Source of the DNA: Phycomyces nitens
Lineage: Eukaryota; Mucoromycota; Mucoromycetes; Mucorales; Phycomycetaceae
Reading direction: 5' to 3'
NCBI GenBank assembly: GCA_022702545.1
Contig: JAHRBC010000008.1
Location: forward strand, 1,178,001 to 1,242,000
DNA length: 64,000 bases
Of this stretch, positions 48,758 through 61,265 are shown piece after piece. A program made the position numbers and the translations under genes. How positions within the stretch are numbered: position 1 is the first letter of the stretch; each line of letters opens with the position of its first letter. The notes under the pieces are model-generated. The model saw nothing but the letters and a program-made list of their open reading frames with translations, was not told the origin of the DNA and ran no database searches.

Positions 48758-49745
48758 ATAATCAATATACAATCAATATTAGTCTATATTACACCGCCCA
48801 CCATAAAATCCATTACCAAGCTTGTATCTGATCTGTGTTGATTTGACCGCAATCCACATAATTTAGTAATATCAAAAAATAAGAATAATATAGTCTCTCA
48901 GTCCCCTTGACACATTCGATCAATTTAACCAGCTAAAAAAGCTTCACTGCAAAAAATCCCACCCAAAATCCCAATCCATCATATCCATCTTTAAACCTTT
49001 TTATTAGTCTTTCAACCCTTTTTCTACTAATCGATCCTCTATTAAATCATTTATTCAATACACTCAACACTAACCCAATCAAATCTAAACACTTGTTCGC
49101 TCAATAATCCCATATTTCAAAAACTCCATAAATCCATCCCATCTTATCCATACTGGATCATTACATCCACAATCTCCTTCAATTTCATCAATTCAATCAA
49201 TTCAATCAATTCAATCAATTCCATCAATTCTCCCCTCTCCACCGCTCTCAACCACAAACCCACATATAATAATCATTCAAAATCCACATATCCCACTTCA
49301 ACAACTCTTTTTCACTTTATACAAACTATACTTTGTCCACAAATCTTTAAACCCCGCTATTATTATCATACCCCCCCTATCTAACCTCAATTTTTCAATC
49401 CTTACTCACAAAATACAATCATACAATATATCATCTTATATATTACATACTTATCTCAACAACAACAAACTAATCCACTCAAATCAACTCAAATTCAATA
49501 AAACTCTCATACCCCTTCTCTTCAATCACTCAATCATTCATTCATTCAATCAACAAAATATTTCATTTTTACCCAACGTCATACACAATCCCTTATCTTC
49601 TCAATCCATATAAATAAAATATCTCATATTCATCACCTCTTAATTTCTTTGCGCACCTTTACAATTTTCTTTCTTAATCTATTCAATTGGGTTGTCATAT
49701 TTAGCAACATCCTCAAAGTACAAAACACTCAGCCCCATAATACTC
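48758..49745. repeat. Partial third copy of the 5.26-kb unit
   Basis: Matches the first 988 bp of the unit (C run of seven as in copy 1, one A fewer near 49120) and stops matching after CCCCATAATACTC at 49745, in the middle of Tc1 relic 1. What follows to about 49890 is again G-poor but unrelated to copies 1 and 2. Confidence 0.88.
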
Positions 49746-52700
49746 CCACAAAAACCCCCTCACTTTCTCTCATTCTCTTTATCAACTTTGACACAATATT
49801 TATCTCCACACATACCCTTAACTTCAACAAACTATACTAAACAAATAACATCTCATATTCCTCCCCATTCATTCTATACTATTTTTACACACTTTGTGTG
49901 TGAGTATTCTGTGTAATATCTCGGAACTTGTACCCGTAATATTTTGATTCTGGATGTAACAATAACAGAGAACATAAAGTGTAACTAGTATCATATGTGA
50001 TGATCACTATATTTATCGTATAAGTTGGAGAAACACTGCGATAGAAAATAAATTAACAATAAATAAATATACATCTCGCATACCTAAAGATAATATAATA
50101 ACTGTATGTGAATGTTATTCTAAATGTATATATCGAACAAGGGAAGAAAATAGAATGATTTTCAGTAATAAAGTATCTTTGGCAAAAATTATAAGATCTA
50201 GATTTCATGGGTAATATGTTTCATGGTAATATGTTTCAGGTACAACTTTAAATTATAGTGTTTTAAATTTATTAGACTTTGGTTTATAGTACAAGGTCTC
50301 GGTATTAACCTTATAGTTTTATACTGAAGGAAAAACAGATAGCCTGGATGCATGTTTTGTCAAGGATGGTCTGGAATATTGGAAAACATGTGACAAGCAG
50401 TTTTTTATGTTTATCTTAAAGACAGGGTATTCTTTTTGACATTTTCAACTTTTGTTTTCATTCTTCTTCAATTACATATATTTCACCTGTTCCCCTACTC
50501 TTGTTTCATATACACTTGAAATTGAATTTGTACTTACGTTGATATCATACTCATCCTCATATTTGAGTAAGTTCACAACCATAAGAATCTCTACTTGACT
50601 AGACTATTAACGTTCAATTGTTTTCACTAGATATACAAAAACCAAGTGTCAAATATCCATAAAAATAAAAGAGTCTCTCAGTGGCAAGATATTCTGACTG
50701 GGAAGCCTAGCCCCTTGATTGATCAGGAGCATTCAACCTGTTTTTGTCTCAGATTATCTGACTATATACGGCCTCAAATCGGGATTATGAATTGGTGGTA
50801 AGTCTAAAGTAGAATATATGGTCCAAGAACAATCTTTATTGCACATAATAATTGTCCTGACATTTAGGATTTGGCGCTTTGCTCACAAAGAATATGTGTA
50901 GACCCTTTGAATGGATCGGGTATGGGTTTCCAAGAAATGGCATATATACAACCCAAGCAGTATTCAAAGTAAGGCCTATTATAATTGACACGAATGAATA
51001 TATGTTTGTGAAGACCGTTATGCTGGAAAAAAGGTAAATTTTATTTAGAATACCATAGTTATAGTATTAGACCCCCTAAATAGAGGGGGATACGCTTAGA
51101 ATATTGCAATTTGACAGAATAGAATAATCTCGACTACCATTTGGTCGTGGAAACTTTTTTTACATTCATATAAAAATAAAATAAACATACATTTCAATAC
51201 TTGATCTACACAATGTAAAAAAGCATAAACTATTGATTTTGCTTTGCAAAATCAATTGCGATATAAATATAACACAGTGATGTTCATATACTTTTGTTGA
51301 TAAACGAGCGAAGCTCGTTTATATAAATAAAATCTGTTAAACAACACATTTGATTCGATATTTTAAAATGTTGTTTTGTCAAGGCATTGCAGAATCACTA
51401 GATAAATTAATTCACCGAGCTAAAGACATTACTTTTGATATATACAAATGGGGTACCATTTGTTAAAAAGCTTACCACACTGAATGATAGATTATTTTCA
51501 ACTCTATCACAAACGGCAACCAAGTATATTTTTAGGCTGTTTACTGGCCTTTAGTCACCAAAGATGAATTTGAAAAGCTGGCGCCAAACGCCAAATTCGA
51601 AAAGTAAAAGAGACTGAATGTATCTGTCTTTACATATATAAGAAATGGCGACTGAAAGTCCAACTTTCCCACTGCAACTCTTAACGTCGGAATTGCATTT
51701 TCGAGCTATTTACAACTCCGCCGACCCGATTATTTTAGAATCCCGCCAGCACATCTGTTTATTCGTTTTTTAATTTATTCTAGCTCTTTAATGAAGCTAT
51801 TTTCAGTAAAAAGTAATGTGTAGAAGGCGAGAAAACAGTCGTTTTGTCTTGATTATTTGACTCGTATATCATTAAGCTCAAGTAGATATAGCGGCGCTAT
51901 AACAATTAACCTTTTTGCTTTTAGAGTTTTACTTTATTGTTACTGAGGCATAGGAATGTGTTAATATATTTAAGAAAAAAGTACAAATGGTATGATCATA
52001 TCATTTATCTACTACAAAAAAGATATTATTGTATTGTGGTTTACATAGAATCATTCAGATTCCCTTGTAATTAGAATCCTCGTTGTGTAATGATTAGTTA
52101 TCACTCCAGTAGTGTGAATTCTATGTGTCCCTGTTGTGTGACTATTGATCAGTTAGCTTGCCGAGTACGGGCAAAGAGTAACAGGAGAACACTTATGAAT
52201 GTATATTTTACTTTATTGTCGTATTTATACCACATTGATTTCTTCTTGGTTGCATAACTGTTTTATATAGGTCGGGTTACTTTGAATGAATGCTTTTGGT
52301 TTTGCGAGTGGTGGGCAACCATAAACTGTGGATGTTATGATCCACTTTGTATAATATTGGATGGATTCCCATAATTTTAGGAATATATGATTATTTACTA
52401 AACATCCGCTTGCGTTCAATTCTGTTAGGGTTGACTGTATTGTATGAATGATTCAAGAGAGATTCGGTTAGTAGAAGAAGAGTGAAAAGACTTGAAAGGT
52501 TTAAAATATAACAAAATAATTAATTGGATATTAAATACTCGAGTAAAAAGTTTACCACATTTATTTGTACTGGAAGTTTCATGCCTGATTAAATCAATCC
52601 AAGACTTATTTTAGGATAAATGTAAAATATCCAAGAGCTTTTTCTAAAAAAATATATCCATACTATTGCCGATAGGGTTACTGTAAGTGCACTCAAAAAT

Positions 52701-53089
52701 CTCTATAAGTTACTATTTTCTGCTTTACAATTTATTCCTGCCTATGAAAAAAAAAGAAACTTTTAGAAAATAGGAAATCTGAATGATACAGTCCTGCAGG
52801 TTATCTAATAGTACAAAGTTGACTCCTGCTAAAAACAATATACCTCTATATGTTATCATCTCTGTTCTTGTTTTAGTTTTGCTGCCTACTATAGCGACCC
52901 AGGATAAAAGCTTACCGAAATAATAAAGAGCATCCTTTTGGGATTCATAAAAATCCTAATATTTTAAACGGAATTCTTTGTTTCTTTGTGAGTGCGTGTA
53001 ATCGATTTAGCATTGAATTACAATGTGTCTCACATACTTCAACTTGTATTTTATATCATTATTCTTTCATGAACTGCTACAAGTCTTTA
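49746..53089. other. AT-rich gene-free region right of the array
   Basis: Begins with a G-poor stretch (to about 49890), then AT-rich sequence with only short frames. TTTATATAAAC-like palindromic word AAACGAGCGAAGCTCGTTT at about 51303-51321 is a near-perfect inverted repeat. No gene or RNA recognised. Confidence 0.4.
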
Positions 53090-53500
53090 AGACTCTTTTT
53101 TTTCGAGGTCTTTTGACCCTCATCATCCCCACAAGATACGTCTAAATATTCTCAATTGGACTGGGATTAGTACTGTATGCAGGTCACTGTATCACCTCCA
53201 AACCATCATTGTTTTAGTATTCTTTTACTATTTTGCTTCAATGAAATGGAGTATTGTCTTTTTAAAATATGAAATATTTGTTCTCGTATCTCAACTTGTT
53301 TTTGGAAAGAAACAATGTGTTTTAAAGTGTTTTTCTATACCCCTGTTGCTTGAATTTATGGCTGATTGTTTTCATTGACCCAACACCATTGGACCATATA
53401 GCTCTCAAAATCATCAATTATTGTCCACCACCTTGAATTCCAGGATGTATACAACCCATGTTGTGCCTTTATGAATAAAGACACTAGACCCACACATCTC
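53090..53500 (-). pseudogene. Tc1/mariner transposase relic, C-terminal part
   Basis: On the minus strand near 53215-53110 one frame reads VIQ, stop, PAYSTNPSPIENI, stop, TYLVGMMRVKRP. This is the SPDLNPIEN-W block with both conserved Trp codons turned into stops (TGA and TAG). Upstream minus-strand fragments (for example WVVYILEFKVVDN) may be from the catalytic core. No intact frame. Confidence 0.6.
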
Positions 53501-54466
53501 TGCATATAGAGAACAACATCAATGTAGATTAATCACTTTAAATAACTCGATCGCAGCGTTAATTCACTTCTTTGGGATCCTGGACAATAGCAAGGCGGTT
53601 TCTTTGAAGGTGCTAATTTAGTCCTGTCTTGTATACAACAATAAAATGTTTTAGACAAAGAGTCGTAATTGCAGCACGCATTGTGTCCTTGCAAAACATG
53701 TCTTGCCAAATTTACGCCCATTATTATGTTGATCAGCGTATTCAAACTGGCAGCCAAAGAATTTCCTTATCTCTGCGCAAAACATGCAAGTCTTGTTCAC
53801 CAAATATCCTAGACCGTCCTTGTACCTATGTATATAACCATTGCTCTCGTCTCTCTCTCTCTGTGTGTATCTTTGCATTGTGTTATATACAGGACAGGGT
53901 ATTACATTATACCGTTCACCAATGGCAAAAATCTTTTGCTTCTCCCTCAAGAGCACCAACAATGACCCCCCTATGACTTTAATTGGAACCTCCTTTTTTT
54001 GCCTGTTAATATTGTATGAAATGTTCTCCAAAGACATTATCAAGCTTGAACTAGAAACAAAAAGATTGTAGAAAAGAAAACAAGCATAAGTGTATCCATT
54101 TTATTATTATTATTATTATTATTTTAAAAAAAGAAACTTGGGATTCCAAAGATGTGCCATTCCAGAATCTACCCCACTGCATATTTATCGTATGGCTTTG
54201 GTTTATTTCCAATGATTGAATATAAATATGATTGTACTTTGCATCTCCCAAAAGTTTTCTATACAACATTATGCTCCACGAGCATGGCATTAATTATTGC
54301 AATGAAATGCAACAAATGCTGTTTTTAGCATCAAGCTGATTACAACGCTTTGTATGTGTGTGTTGTAAGCAAGCCACCGTCCTTAGTGACGCGAGTCCTA
54401 TAGAGAGTTCTCGTCCCAAAAAAGGGAATTAATTGCATTATACAAGATATTTCGCATCACTTTCTC
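53501..54466. other. Spacer upstream of the RTP1-like gene
   Basis: Low-complexity sequence with CT repeats (about 53846-53865) and an ATT array (about 54101-54124). Minus-strand frames of 74-130 codons have no recognisable domain and may be transposon remains. Confidence 0.4.
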
Positions 54467-57400
54467 ATGAGCGAATCTTTGGTAGAATCTAAAATGTCTC
54501 TGGTCTCAAAGTATGATTTAGAGAAAGATCGTCTTTCAAAATTGCTTTTTCAAGCATCGATGCTGGTTGGGAATCCACCACCAGAATCTCAAGGTTGTTA
54601 TCTATTTTTTTATTTTATTTTATTTTATATATTTTCCATGCATACAATATATATACATATACATATATATTATGCATTTATTTGCTTATTCAAGAGATCA
54701 TCGTTACATTCCAACATTCATTCAGTAATGCCAAAGAGAGATTAGAAATCATGGTTGTATAAAAATAGTGGTTGGATATGAACAATTTTAAAAAAGGCAC
54801 AAGCCTGAATAAATACAAAAACACACACACAAATCTTACAAGATTTTATACCTGTACAATAATAATAAAAAAACAAACAAACAAACAATATAATGAAACT
54901 CACAGAGATCTCGACAGATACTAGCTTGGAAGAGCAGCTGAGTGCTCGTCTGAATCAGCTGAAAACAAATGCTAGTCAAGGAGATGATGAAGAAGAAGAA
55001 GAGGAAAAGGATCCACAGTATGGATTTGTAAAAGAATGTTTGCGGCTATTGACAGATATCCAAATGGCAATGCTGTCTGTGATAGTCGAGGGAGGTAAAA
55101 TATATAAAAAAAATACATACATTTATACAGTTTTGGTGGAAAATTGCTCATGAGCAATGGTTATATTATATTATATGTATATATTCATATCGTAGAAGGA
55201 CAAGTGTCTACAGACCGTGATCTTTTGGGCGTACGTGATTTACGCCTCTTGCACACACTCCTCCAAGTAATTATCTCGTGGGGAATATATCCTTGCTTTT
55301 CTCCCGGTGTAGGAGTCCCTCTTTCTCGCCGTGTCAAATCAGGATATACAAACCATGGTTAGTGAAATTAGCCCTGGTCATCCAAAGCTCTGACTGGTTA
55401 AAATAGAGTTGCTTGGTCAGCAACCTGGCTCTGACGAAAAGTGTTTGCCGCCCTTGGAGAGCACCCATCGTCTGATGGACATATCCATGAAACTGGTCAA
55501 TCTGGTCATAAAGTCTGAGGAGGTCCCGGCCAGCAAAGGCTACACAACCGCAGCCTCCATCATAATAAGCCGACATTTGCCAGACATTTATGCTGCACTA
55601 TTGCAACTGGCCTATGCTCCCCTCTCTGCCTATGCTCCCCTCGAGCCACTCAATAAAGCAATTTCCCATAATGCAATCCCTGCTAGTCCTGCTAACATGA
55701 GCCCTGCTGTATCCAGTAAGGTGACCCCTGGAATCTCTCGCCAGGAAAAGGACAAGAGTGCCCGTGTGTTTATGTGGCTATTCGAGAGGTAGCTCAAGAT
55801 AAAGCTTGTCGGACAAGCAGACTGATTAGACAAACTGATGTGTAGATCTGATTCTTATCGTGCAATGGAGTCCTTGATGCTTTTGCTAGGCACATCTCCC
55901 CTTCATCCCGTACCAGCATGGTTGAGGGGAATATGTGGTCGGTTCCTTTCCAGAATCCTATTGAGACCCAATGGTGTCTCTATTGTACTGGATTTCACTG
56001 TTGGTGATGCTGATCAAGGTAGGTATTGGAAAAAATCTTGGTTTGGGAGGGAGGGGGGTCGGAGGCGCCAACCCTAAAGACTCACAAGTGTAATTGGACA
56101 AAACAGTTCAGTTTGGTCAGCTAGAAAAGATCTCCAAGCTTATTCTATCTGTACCTCAGCAGATGCCATCTGTAGAGGTAATGTTTGTGCTGTCAATTGG
56201 ATCTTAATGGCTGCTCAATCATCTACTTGTAAACCCCATGCAGAGTTACTACGCCGTGATTGCTCCACAACTGCTTGTGCTACTAGAAACAATCGTCCGT
56301 AATTCACAGCAAAAGTCTCCAAGAGCCCAGGCGATTACATTTGTGATTGGAAGGATGATTATCAAGCACACCAATCTTGCCAAGAAGTACATTGTAGACC
56401 AAATTGTAGGCTCTCTCTTGACGCACTGGAATAGCCAAGAATATGCCACAACAGACACAGTGGGCGGTCTTGATGTGCAGGCCATGGCAGAAGAAGATCT
56501 GCGAACTGTCTTGTACACTCTGCACTGTGTGATGGTTGGAGGCGAACCTTCACCGGTCGTGATCCAATCATTCTTGGCTGGCTCTATTCCGATGCTTTAT
56601 CATCTCTATGAATTCAGTACTCGATCCAAATCCAACCTGAGAGAGATCGTATTGGATCTGCTGACGACATACTTTCGGATAACCACCACACGAGAGGCCA
56701 TTGGGGACCTTAAGCGTATCTTGCTGGACAAGGCAGATTTGAGTAACTCTCGTGTTGCTTACTTTGGACCAGGACCCACAGGAGGTGTCGTACTCCGATT
56801 AAGAAGGCATGTTTTTTTGTTTTTTATTTTTTTATTTTATTTTATTTTAGCTTATTTGAAGGAAGGGAAGGGAAGGGAGGGGGATAGGTTATAATTGATA
56901 GATTGGAAATAGATTTCCCAAACAAGCGTCTTCAAACCAACTGTCCATTGATCCTAAAGTCATGGTCGAGTTCCTCCAAGGCATCGATAGTCCAGATCTA
57001 TGCGGCGACTTTTTTGTGTTTCTGCTGAATGAATACTCTGCAATCCAATCGATTTCCCAGGACACAGACCCAAAGATGTAGGTTATATATATATATATAT
57101 CAGGACCAATGCGATTCTTAATATTTTGGCTAGTGCCTTGATGATGCTGCATTTGATTATGGGTATGCTGGACAATCTGGGTCCTGAAATCCTCAAGAAT
57201 CCTACCCAGATTGTGGCATTTGCCAGCAATGTCGTGACAGAGCATGCAGACAGGCTCACCAAGCCAAAGTCTCTGGCTAGGGAGCAGCAGCAGCAGTCCA
57301 GAGGCTTTGCAGACTTTGCCAATATCGTGAGTCATGAGGATAGAGAGACGATTGAGGACATGCACGACGAGACATATACGGCCAATGATGATTTTGAATC

Positions 57401-58712
57401 ACTTCTTTTGGCCATTCATCTCATGAGAGCAGTCATTCATGGTAAGCAAACCAAAATAACAAGCACCAGGGCTCACAAGGTGTTTTTAGAGAATGAAGAT
57501 CTTGGCCCACAGACCGTTCAGCTCTTGGAGTCTGGACTTGGGCCCTTGAGGACAGTAGAAAAGTATGGGGGTGAAGAAGTCCAAGATCCAGTGCATGAGG
57601 TTATACTAGCCATAACGTCCCATCTATCCGCCCAGCGAATGGCAGGTCCAAAGAGTGATGGCCAGGAGGACTCGAGGACCAAATATCGCGAGGCAATGAA
57701 GGCCTTACAGGACGACCTCTTACCTGTGCGAGCTCATGGGATTGGGATGCTAAAGGAAATGGTTCTTTCAAGGGATCCATTGGTAGCTTCGGGCTCAGGA
57801 TTGGACAACGTGCTTGACCTCTTTGTGCGACTAGTCCAAGATGAAGACAGGTGTGTTACAGTGACTAGCATTCCGCCCCTGTTGTTGCTTGGCTGTTTTT
57901 AGGTTGGTATTAATGATCGTGCAGTTTTATTTATCTCAATGCTGTAAAGGGATTGTCTGCCCTGACGGATGTTCATGGTAATGCGATTATTGCCAAGCTT
58001 GGTGAGATCTACAGTGATGAGAGCCAAAAACTAGAGAACAGGCTGCGGGTGGGAGAGGCACTGTTACAGACCGTGCAACGTTGCGGTGATGCACTTGGCA
58101 AATATGGTAATATGAATCGCGTCAAGAGAAATAGACCGTATATGTATAATTTATTTTTATTGCTTTTATTTTTTATATATATTTTATATATATATTACAT
58201 ATATATTATATTATATATTGACAGCCTCGACTCTTGTTCGACCTCTGGAAACAGTATTGGCCAGACGTGGGGTAGATGACAACCTGAGGGTGTCTGCATT
58301 GTCTATTCTAAGCATGGCCTGTCAGACATGTCCGGTTGCACTCACCAGACAAATGTGGGAACTCACAGACTGGGTTCTCAATATTCTGGAAATAGAAAAA
58401 GCACCAGAAATCAGAAGAGGTAGGAAGAATTTCTCAAGATTATTAAACTGTATTGTATTGCATTGTATTATATCTTTAACAATGTCCATTCTATTCATTA
58501 TTATAGCTGCCATTGTCCTCATCCTTTCCTTGTTCCGGGGCATGGCATCCCAGACACTGTATGAATATCCAACAGAGAATCTGAGGAGAACATACCGTAC
58601 CCTACGCTACGTAGAGTCGAGTGATCCGGATGAGCTAACCCGCTATCAGGCCAGGGTTGCCTTGAGTGACCTAGATGTGATCATGCGAGGAGAGCTGTTC
58701 AGAGGGTCATAG
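54467..58712 (+). CDS. RTP1: RNA polymerase II assembly/import factor, Rtp1/Tango6 family
   Basis: A 14-exon model gives about 1,050 aa. Exons: 54467-54593, 54695-54753, 54908-55094, 55196-55357, 55407-55788, 55846-56018, 56108-56178, 56244-56806, 56913-57077, then from 57104 or 57134 to 57441, 57490-57850, 57925-58106, 58225-58419, 58507-58712. The protein is all helical HEAT-type repeats. Its C-terminal third is diagnostic: DDLLPVRAHGIGMLKEMVLS, FIYLNAVKGLSALTDVHGN, ENRLRVGEALLQTVQRCG, RVSALSILSMACQ, EIRRAAIVLILSLFRGM, DELTRYQARVALSDLD. Rtp1 helps assemble RNA polymerase II in the cytoplasm and import it. One intron (56807-56912) seems to start GCATGT. The first two exons are less certain; an ATG at 54893 is an alternative start. 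Confidence 0.82.
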
Positions 58713-58889
58713 GTTAAAGAATGGGGCCCCATTGTAAGGGCTCTTTATTGGAATAGAAACGAATGAGTTATATATACTTGAGAATTTACATTGAGTTAAA
58801 GGTATACACATGAATAAAATAAAATAAAATATATAAAAATGTGATTTTCATAAAGAAAGAAAAAAAGCAGAGATTTTGGCCATCAATTT

Positions 58890-59123
58890 TCAGTCCTCGG
58901 CATCTGATTCGCTATTGTCTTGAATATGTACAAATGTCCATTGGGAAGGGTGGACACCATTACGAGGGCACTCGTTCTGTCAGAAAGAAAGAAAAAAAGG
59001 TGTCAGTAACCATCCCTTTATTCTTCTTCTTCTTTTGATTTGATAACCTACACTATGTTGAGGCATCCAATGACCGCAGAGTTCACATGTAGCAGGGCAG
59101 ACAATGGTGGGGAAAGAGAGCAT
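58890..59123 (-). CDS. Tiny cysteine-rich (zinc-knuckle-like) protein, unknown
   Basis: Two exons, 59123-59052 and 58976-58890, give 52 aa: the first has MLSFPTIVCPATCELCGHW and MPQHS, the second NECPRNGVHPSQWTFVHIQD and an acidic end (SESDAED). The spacing Cys-x2-Cys-x6-His-x3-Cys across the splice junction is a plausible zinc site. Support: a pyrimidine-rich leader directly before the ATG, a GTAGGT donor, a CTTTCTGACAG acceptor, matching phase, and the Cys/His motif being rebuilt only by splicing. It lies tail-to-tail with RTP1 (177 bp). No family is recognised; it could also be the end of a longer gene with unseen upstream exons. Confidence 0.45.
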
Positions 59124-59228
59124 AATTTGAAAGTGAAAGAAGAAGGGAAAAGCAAGGACAAAGATGGCGGTATTTTTATAGTTTTTATTTTTTATTTTTA
59201 TTATTTATTTTGGCCAAAAATAATAATA

Positions 59229-59259
<31 letters not shown>

Positions 59260-59831
59260 GACATAAAGAGATATCGAGAGGACTGCATCGATATTATGTC
59301 TATTGCATAACCTTTATGCACGAGGAAAGAGGGGTTAAAGAAAAAAAGGGGTTATTTATTAATAATAAATTATTTTTATTATATTATGATTATATGATTA
59401 TTTTGCTGGTAAATATAAATATAAATAAATATAAATAAATATATAAATAAATATTTATTCAAAGTAGGACAGTGCAAGCCTATTTTCAACCATGTGGACC
59501 ACAGCCACTTCCCCACACTCTAGATTGAAACAAATAATAATAATATATAACATAATATAAATAAATGTATGTATGTATGTATATTATATTATATGTATAT
59601 AAATAAATATACATTTGGTTCTGTTGAAGACCTTTGGTTATTATGATAAGTGGGGGAAAAAATAAAATAAAGGTTCACAGCAGATCTAAAGAAATAAAAT
59701 AAAGATTTGTGTACGTATATGTTTTGTATGTATGTGAGTGTGTTTATGAAGTAGATACGAAAGAAAGAAGAAGAAGAAGAAGAAAGAAGAAGGGGGAGGT
59801 AGGACAAAGAGAAGTGAAGAGAAGAGAAAGG
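59124..59831. other. Low-complexity spacer between tiny gene and NEM1
   Basis: AAT microsatellite (about 59219-59257), ATAAAT repeats (59415-59455), GTAT repeats (59566-59582), GAA tract (59765-59790). No coding signal. Confidence 0.5.
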
Positions 59832-60866
59832 TTAGGATTGATTGATGCTTCGAAGGCGCAAGATGCTCCGGACATCAGCCGTGAATCTCAATGCGTCCAG
59901 CAATGGAAGCAGGTCCAATAAGCATTCGTCTTGAGGGTTAGAGATCCAGCCTGTCAAAGGAATACCATTATCTATAAACTCATTAGTATCCAGCATTTTC
60001 CCATTCTGCTGCTGCCCCCACCGCCCCCTTGTTTTCTTACCTTTGTAGAGCCCAAATGCAGCCGGGCTGTTGTCTACCAAACACACCTTTGAAAGGTCTG
60101 GCTCGGCCAGCGAAATGTCTTTGAGGAAATCGCCATTGCGATATTCACAAGACTACAAGTATAGTTTAGTTTAAGATTAGATTAATATTTATACTATATT
60201 ATAATATAATATATTACCTGTCTAAAATAACGTTGGGAAATGATGTGCTGATCCTGGTCCAGCCAGTCAATCACAGGGTCCGCATATTCAGCCATGGACG
60301 CTGTAAAGATGACAACCTTGTACCATTGGCTAATCTATAAAGACATATTAGTATTCACACACCAAGCAACCAACACAAGAACCTTGACCTACCGTCTTTA
60401 AAAAAAAGTCAACATGAGGTCGTTTGTAGACTTCGTACAGAATACTCTGGTGATCATTCTGCACTTCAATCATCTTACGTTTGATGGATGTACTGATGGT
60501 GTGATTATCGTCATTAGATCCCAGGCGAACAGAGTGGACCAGGGTCTCGTCAAGGTCCAGGACAAGAGTCTTTCCCTTGTAGTAAAGGTACGAATTCTTA
60601 TTTGTGTTGGTTGTACTAGATTTATTTTTCTTCTCAGGTCGACATGAGGACGTGTTCACTTTGGCAGGCTCTATCAGCAGACGGCGGGATAGAAAGAGAT
60701 TGCGAACATATTGATAGACAAACGACAGGTAGTGAACAATGTGCGAAATAAAGAGTCGGTCTCTACGTCTTCGTAAAGATGGAGCAGATGGAGTTGTAGT
60801 TATGGGCATGGAAGAGACAGAAGAGGCCATGCTGATTGAGGGTGTAGGGAGGAAGACTGATAACAT
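59832..60866 (-). CDS. NEM1: Nem1/CTDNEP1 (Dullard) protein phosphatase
   Basis: Exons 60866-60393, 60334-60218, 60152-60041 and 59971-59832 give 280 aa. A basic N-terminus (SLRRRRDRLFISHIVHYLSF) includes a short hydrophobic stretch that may insert in the ER/nuclear membrane. The FCP1/HAD phosphatase core follows: KTLVLDLDETLVHS (catalytic DxDxT), YKRPHVDFFLKTISQWY, VVIFTASMAEYADPVIDWLD, YFRQSCEYRNGDFLKDIS, DLSKVCLVDNSPAAF and a D-NGIPLTGW...DPQDECLLDLLPLLDAL-like C-terminus. With Spo7, Nem1 dephosphorylates the lipin Pah1 and so controls triacylglycerol versus phospholipid synthesis. Length is closer to the animal CTDNEP1 than to yeast Nem1. Model and identity are solid. Confidence 0.92.
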
Positions 60867-61265
60867 GTGAGGGTAAAAAAGAGAAATAAATAGGAATTAA
60901 AGACAACGGAAGAATAAAATAAATAAATATATAATAATAATAATAAAAGGGTAAGAGAAAGAGAAGAGAGAGAAGAGAGAGAGAGAGAAATAGAGAGAAA
61001 AATAACGGCTGTCTTGAATTATCGACTTATCAGCCGGTTGGGAAGTAAGCAAAAGTGGCTGCAAGTGTCATGTCGTCATTTTACTTTTTTGGAACTCGTC
61101 AAAGACATTAATCGGCTATTCAATATAAACGCAAGTTTTACGTTGTGTAAACTCAGACCAAGAACCAAAAGAAATAAATGACATTCCAAATATAGAATAA
61201 CACTTTTTTTCTGATTTTGTTTTTGTTTTTGAGACTGATTGCCAGACTATAGGATTATATTTTGC
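60867..61265. other. Spacer upstream of NEM1 with AG repeats
   Basis: GAGA/AG repeats (about 60955-61000) and A/T-rich promoter-like DNA; nothing else seen. Confidence 0.45.

Noticed and set aside
38238..49745. A-B-A-B-A layout taken as an LTR retrotransposon with about 990-bp LTRs
   Set aside because: No TG...CA ends, no primer-binding site or polypurine tract at the expected places, and no gag/pol in the 4.3-kb inner part. A tandem duplication explains the layout better.
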